From Acidobacteriota bacterium (GTDB lineage Bacteria > Acidobacteriota > Blastocatellia > Pyrinomonadales > Pyrinomonadaceae), in assembly GCA_020199775.1 (NCBI GenBank), contig JAIVJZ010000058.1:1-38898 (forward strand): a stretch of DNA of 38,898 nt, read 5' to 3'. Made by a program: the position numbers and the translations under genes. Of this stretch, positions 38,201 to 38,898 are shown piece after piece (within the stretch, counting starts at the first letter, position 1; each line of letters begins with the position of its first letter). The notes under the pieces are model-generated. The model did not search any database and was not told where the DNA came from. It saw nothing but the letters and a program-made list of their open reading frames with translations.

Positions 38201-38898
38201 GGGGCAGGTCGGGTAAAGCGGAAGGTGTGCCCCGAACGAATGCTTGATAGAGGTGCTGTAATTCTCGAATGAGGATTCCGACCGACCAACCGTCCGAGAC
38301 GATATGATGCATTGAGACAATTAGAACATGGTGTTCTTCCGCAAGCCGTAGGAGTTGAGCGCGGAACAGAGGGCCGCGCTCCAGATCGAAGCCGCGTGCC
38401 GCCTCCTGCCTGAGCAAACGGTTCACGGCAGACTCGCGTTCCTCGTCGGGCAATCCCGTCAGATCAACGCTATCGAGGCGGACGGGCGCGGCTTCATAGA
38501 TTAGCTGGATGGGCCTTCCGCCCTTTCCGATAAAGCGAGTGCGTAGGGACTCATGCCGCCGCACAATTTCCGAGAGCGCCCGCTGTAGCGCCTCGTAGTT
38601 CAGAGACCCTTTGAGACGCGCGGCAGCCGGAATGGCGTAGGCCGAGTTGCCGGGCTCTAACTGCTCAAGAAACCAGAGCCGGGATTGGGCGAACGAGAGG
38701 GGCAACTCTTCGTCGCGGTTGCAGCAACGCACGGCAGGCAGTATGGCGGGAAGATTTCGCTGGCGGAGAGCGGCTTCTACCCGGAGAGCGAAGTCATTAA
38801 GAGTCGGAGCTTCAAACAACTCCCTCAACCCCACCCTCACTCCCATCTGTCTGCTTACACGTGCCACCACCTGCGTGGCCAACAGAGAATGGCCCCCT
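32217..38898 (-). CDS. NRPS [T]-C-A-T-C-A-T, N-terminus beyond the right edge; last module predicted for beta-alanine
   Basis: The frame is open to the edge, where GGHSLLATQ of a preceding carrier domain is visible, so at least one more module lies outside. Counting from the TTG at 38882: C1 (about 60-480) with HHIVSDG; A1 (about 515-1030) with TSGTTGVPKGV, pocket by eye D-A-R-H-F-A-L-L-V-K, specificity unknown; T1 Ser1076; C2 (about 1135-1570) with HHIVSDA; A2 (about 1595-2095) with TSGSTGRPKGV; T2 Ser2142. In A2 the residue that normally binds the alpha-amino group is Val (FVDSVW), and the pocket reads V-D-W-V-V-S-L-G-D-K, nearly the published beta-alanine code VDWVISLADK. A basic C-terminal tail (about 2195-2221) is a plausible docking element for the PKS. 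No epimerisation domain is present. Confidence 0.95.
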   Translation of the reverse strand, partial: GGHSLLATQVVARVSRQMGVRVGLRELFEAPTLNDFALRVEAALRQRNLPAILPAVRCCNRDEELPLSFAQSRLWFLEQLEPGNSAYAIPAAARLKGSLNYEALQRALSEIVRRHESLRTRFIGKGGRPIQLIYEAAPVRLDSVDLTGLPDEERESAVNRLLRQEAARGFDLERGPLFRAQLLRLAEEHHVLIVSMHHIVSDGWSVGILIRELQHLYQAFVRGTPSALPDLPLQYVDYAVWQREYLEGENLRGQLDYWKERLTGLEPLNLLADRQRDNSASDEAEIESLELSEELSVRLRALSRREGVTLFMTLLAAFKLLLARHSGQEDVAVGTPIAGRSLAEWENLIGFFVNTLVMRTSLSGNPTFRQLLSRVRETALGAYAHQDMPFEKLVEELQPDRNLSRHPFFDIFFNHVNVPSTDAELTGLKIDLLDVVGGDSKFPLTVYTRDDNRQITLRVAYRQSLFYPERIRLLLDQYEEILSRIVERPDNPINSYSLITSRMLPLLPDPRAEITEPHFDLVTEMFNRRAAETPHNVAVTQGGREWSYEELSESAHGIAGALLNLGLKPGQTVAVCGEKSFGLIAGILAASLSGGVLFTLDRRLPIARQHSMFEIAGVKYVLYAGSLRQQDTWMFERSGVFTLTLDAQSGSVVAHNGQTIRRENPESSERIMLPEQSMADAAYIFFTSGTTGVPKGVLGCHKSLSHFITWQREEFGIGPGDRTAQLTGLSFDALLRDIYLPLTSGGTLCLPDDEDEVVSGHVLTWLDRERVSVLHTVPSLAESWLMSSPSESSVTSLRIVFFAGEPLTSRLVEGWREVTSSRCQIVNLYGPTETTLVKCFYRVPFDCLPGPQPAGKPLPQTQVLILRDGDQLCGVGEIGEVVIRTPFRTLGYVNASEERGRRFVRNPYRDEEQDLLYRTGDMGRYRSDGMIELLGRIDDQVKIRGHRIEPGEIECLLREHPAVGSAAVVSRPCAGGDKRLVAYVALINNSSVSPTELRVYLRRQLPEYMIPASFVLLPALPLTPNGKVDRKSLPEPEQPEGDGYEQPRDEIEELLAGIWSEVLGVELVGRDQNFFDLGGHSLVATQVISRVREIFRIDLPVRTLFSTPTISGIAEAIRAAQRYHQTPSQPQLRQIERCPLLPLSFAQQRLWFIDQLEPGGHAYVIPAAVRLSGELDDAALRRALFAIAQRHENLRTRFVNIDGTPMQVIDAEPAFEFRLVDFSRESSGEELEARASDLLHDETRRAFDLSREHLFRALLIRLSAKEHILLMTVHHIVSDAWSMGVLLREFKAFYQAYCDGTPPALPDLPVQYVDYAAWQRDYLRGEVLERQLSYWRQQLKGAEPLELPADHPRPPVQTYKGAAEPFALSASLVKDIRQLGRQEGCTLFMTLLAAFQILLSKYSGQRDVLVGTPIAGRTHSDLEGLIGFFVNTLVMRAKMTAESTLRVILQRVREAALGAYAHQDLPFEKLIEDLQPARDPSRSPLFQVMFIFQQSSREEEEFKGLNLKPLEVEVTAAKFDLTLTVLGDSEELNCVIEYNTDLFERDRILRLIRHFNVVLEAIIANPDQSFSTLALVAPDEQEKILKDWNATEVNYTGERNVARLFELQAAKTPDRVAFIEGERRLSYGELNRRANRLARHLKHSGLREESTAAVCMRRSPDMMVALLAIIKAGGAYVPIDPELPGERIAMMLSDSKAHLVITECSLSERVSKGDAEVIRLDADLGEIEPYDSSNLSCGLGADAALYLIYTSGSTGRPKGVLGTHGGTLNRFRWMWEAFPFEDGEVCSLKTSLSFVDSVWECFGPLLAGVPAVMIPETIVGNAEALVSRLAQENVTRIVLVPSLLESLVENYSNLGELLPALRFWVCSGETLSGQLAERFHAAMPRGRLINLYGCSEVAGDVTYHIAARTPSTKPVPIGRPVANTQIYILDEYMSPCGIGLPGQVYVGGAHLARGYWNRPGETADRFVPNPFATQAGQRLYRTGDLGRYARCGEIEYLGRLDSQLKVRGYRIESGEIESILGQHPNVRMIQVVAADVGPSDKKLVAYVVLSETGDSAIRDLYDYAARFLPSYMVPSAFVPLEKFSLLPNGKINRRALPAAGRSHTLSVGTAASASTPVEASLVEIWREVLGLDQVGIYDNFFDLGGHSLALVKMRARIESRFGRPVSLTELFTYPTIAALSRRLLDVGTQNDTLAEVRHRSALQKESSRRRRQQRIEQRLKLQEITN

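Noticed and set aside
32217..38898. Repeated similar segments in the NRPS might be an assembly duplication or a tandem repeat.
   Set aside because: The two C-A-T units differ in pocket, linkers and many residues, as expected for separate modules.
1..38898. CRISPR arrays, tRNA or rRNA genes.
   Set aside because: No regularly spaced repeats and no tRNA- or rRNA-like sequence were seen on either strand.
38700..38898. A translation start of the NRPS at 38882.
   Set aside because: The codon is TTG inside the carrier motif GGHSLLATQ, so the gene continues beyond the window; the operon promoter is not visible here.

Overview
The window is a biosynthetic locus with a decayed, transposon-littered flank. 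The sequence suggests a soil-type Acidobacteriota. The hints are the remnant of a MacB/FtsX-like permease of the acidobacterial duplicated-orphan type, the remnant of an M28 membrane peptidase of a kind common there, and large hybrid NRPS/PKS genes. This assignment is an inference; no rRNA or marker gene is present.

Left edge to about 4.1 kb (both strands): an IS110-type transposase start running off the left edge, a complete IS3-family element (251-1535) whose orfA carries two frame changes, two poorly supported small ORFs, and an ISL3-family transposase broken by a stop codon and cut off at its 3' end.

About 4.1-8.4 kb (minus strand): a mosaic of intact and ruined genes. An Asp/Glu-racemase-family protein and an Sfp-type phosphopantetheinyl transferase look intact. 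Around them are remnants of a possible membrane desaturase, a type II thioesterase, a MacB-type permease, its ATPase and an HlyD/MacA adaptor, all with in-frame stops, frameshifts or missing ends. Then come an intact RibD_C/DHFR-like reductase (8591-9130) and an intact fused ATP sulfurylase/APS kinase (9208-10989).

About 11.0 kb to the right edge (minus strand, read right to left): one closely packed operon at least 27 kb long. The order of transcription is NRPS ([T]-C-A-T-C-A-T, N-terminus beyond the window), PKS (KS-AT-KR-ACP), NRPS (C-A-T), NRPS (C-A-T-reductase), type II thioesterase, fused E1 alpha/beta and E2 of a 2-oxoacid dehydrogenase complex, a LanB-like protein, and the remains of an M28 membrane peptidase; sat-cysC follows in the same direction. 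Gaps are at most about 90 nt and several genes overlap, so translation is probably coupled.

Reading the line by colinearity: the last module of the first NRPS has a pocket that matches beta-alanine, the PKS adds one malonate and reduces it to the hydroxyl, two more residues may follow, and the reductase domain would release an aldehyde or alcohol. Several parts are unusual: the final condensation domain has HQxxxDM instead of HHxxxDG, the preceding adenylation domain has altered core motifs, E1 and E2 come without E3 and E2 ends in a Cys-rich tail, and the LanB-like protein has no visible precursor peptide or elimination domain. This combination is the best candidate for something not described before.
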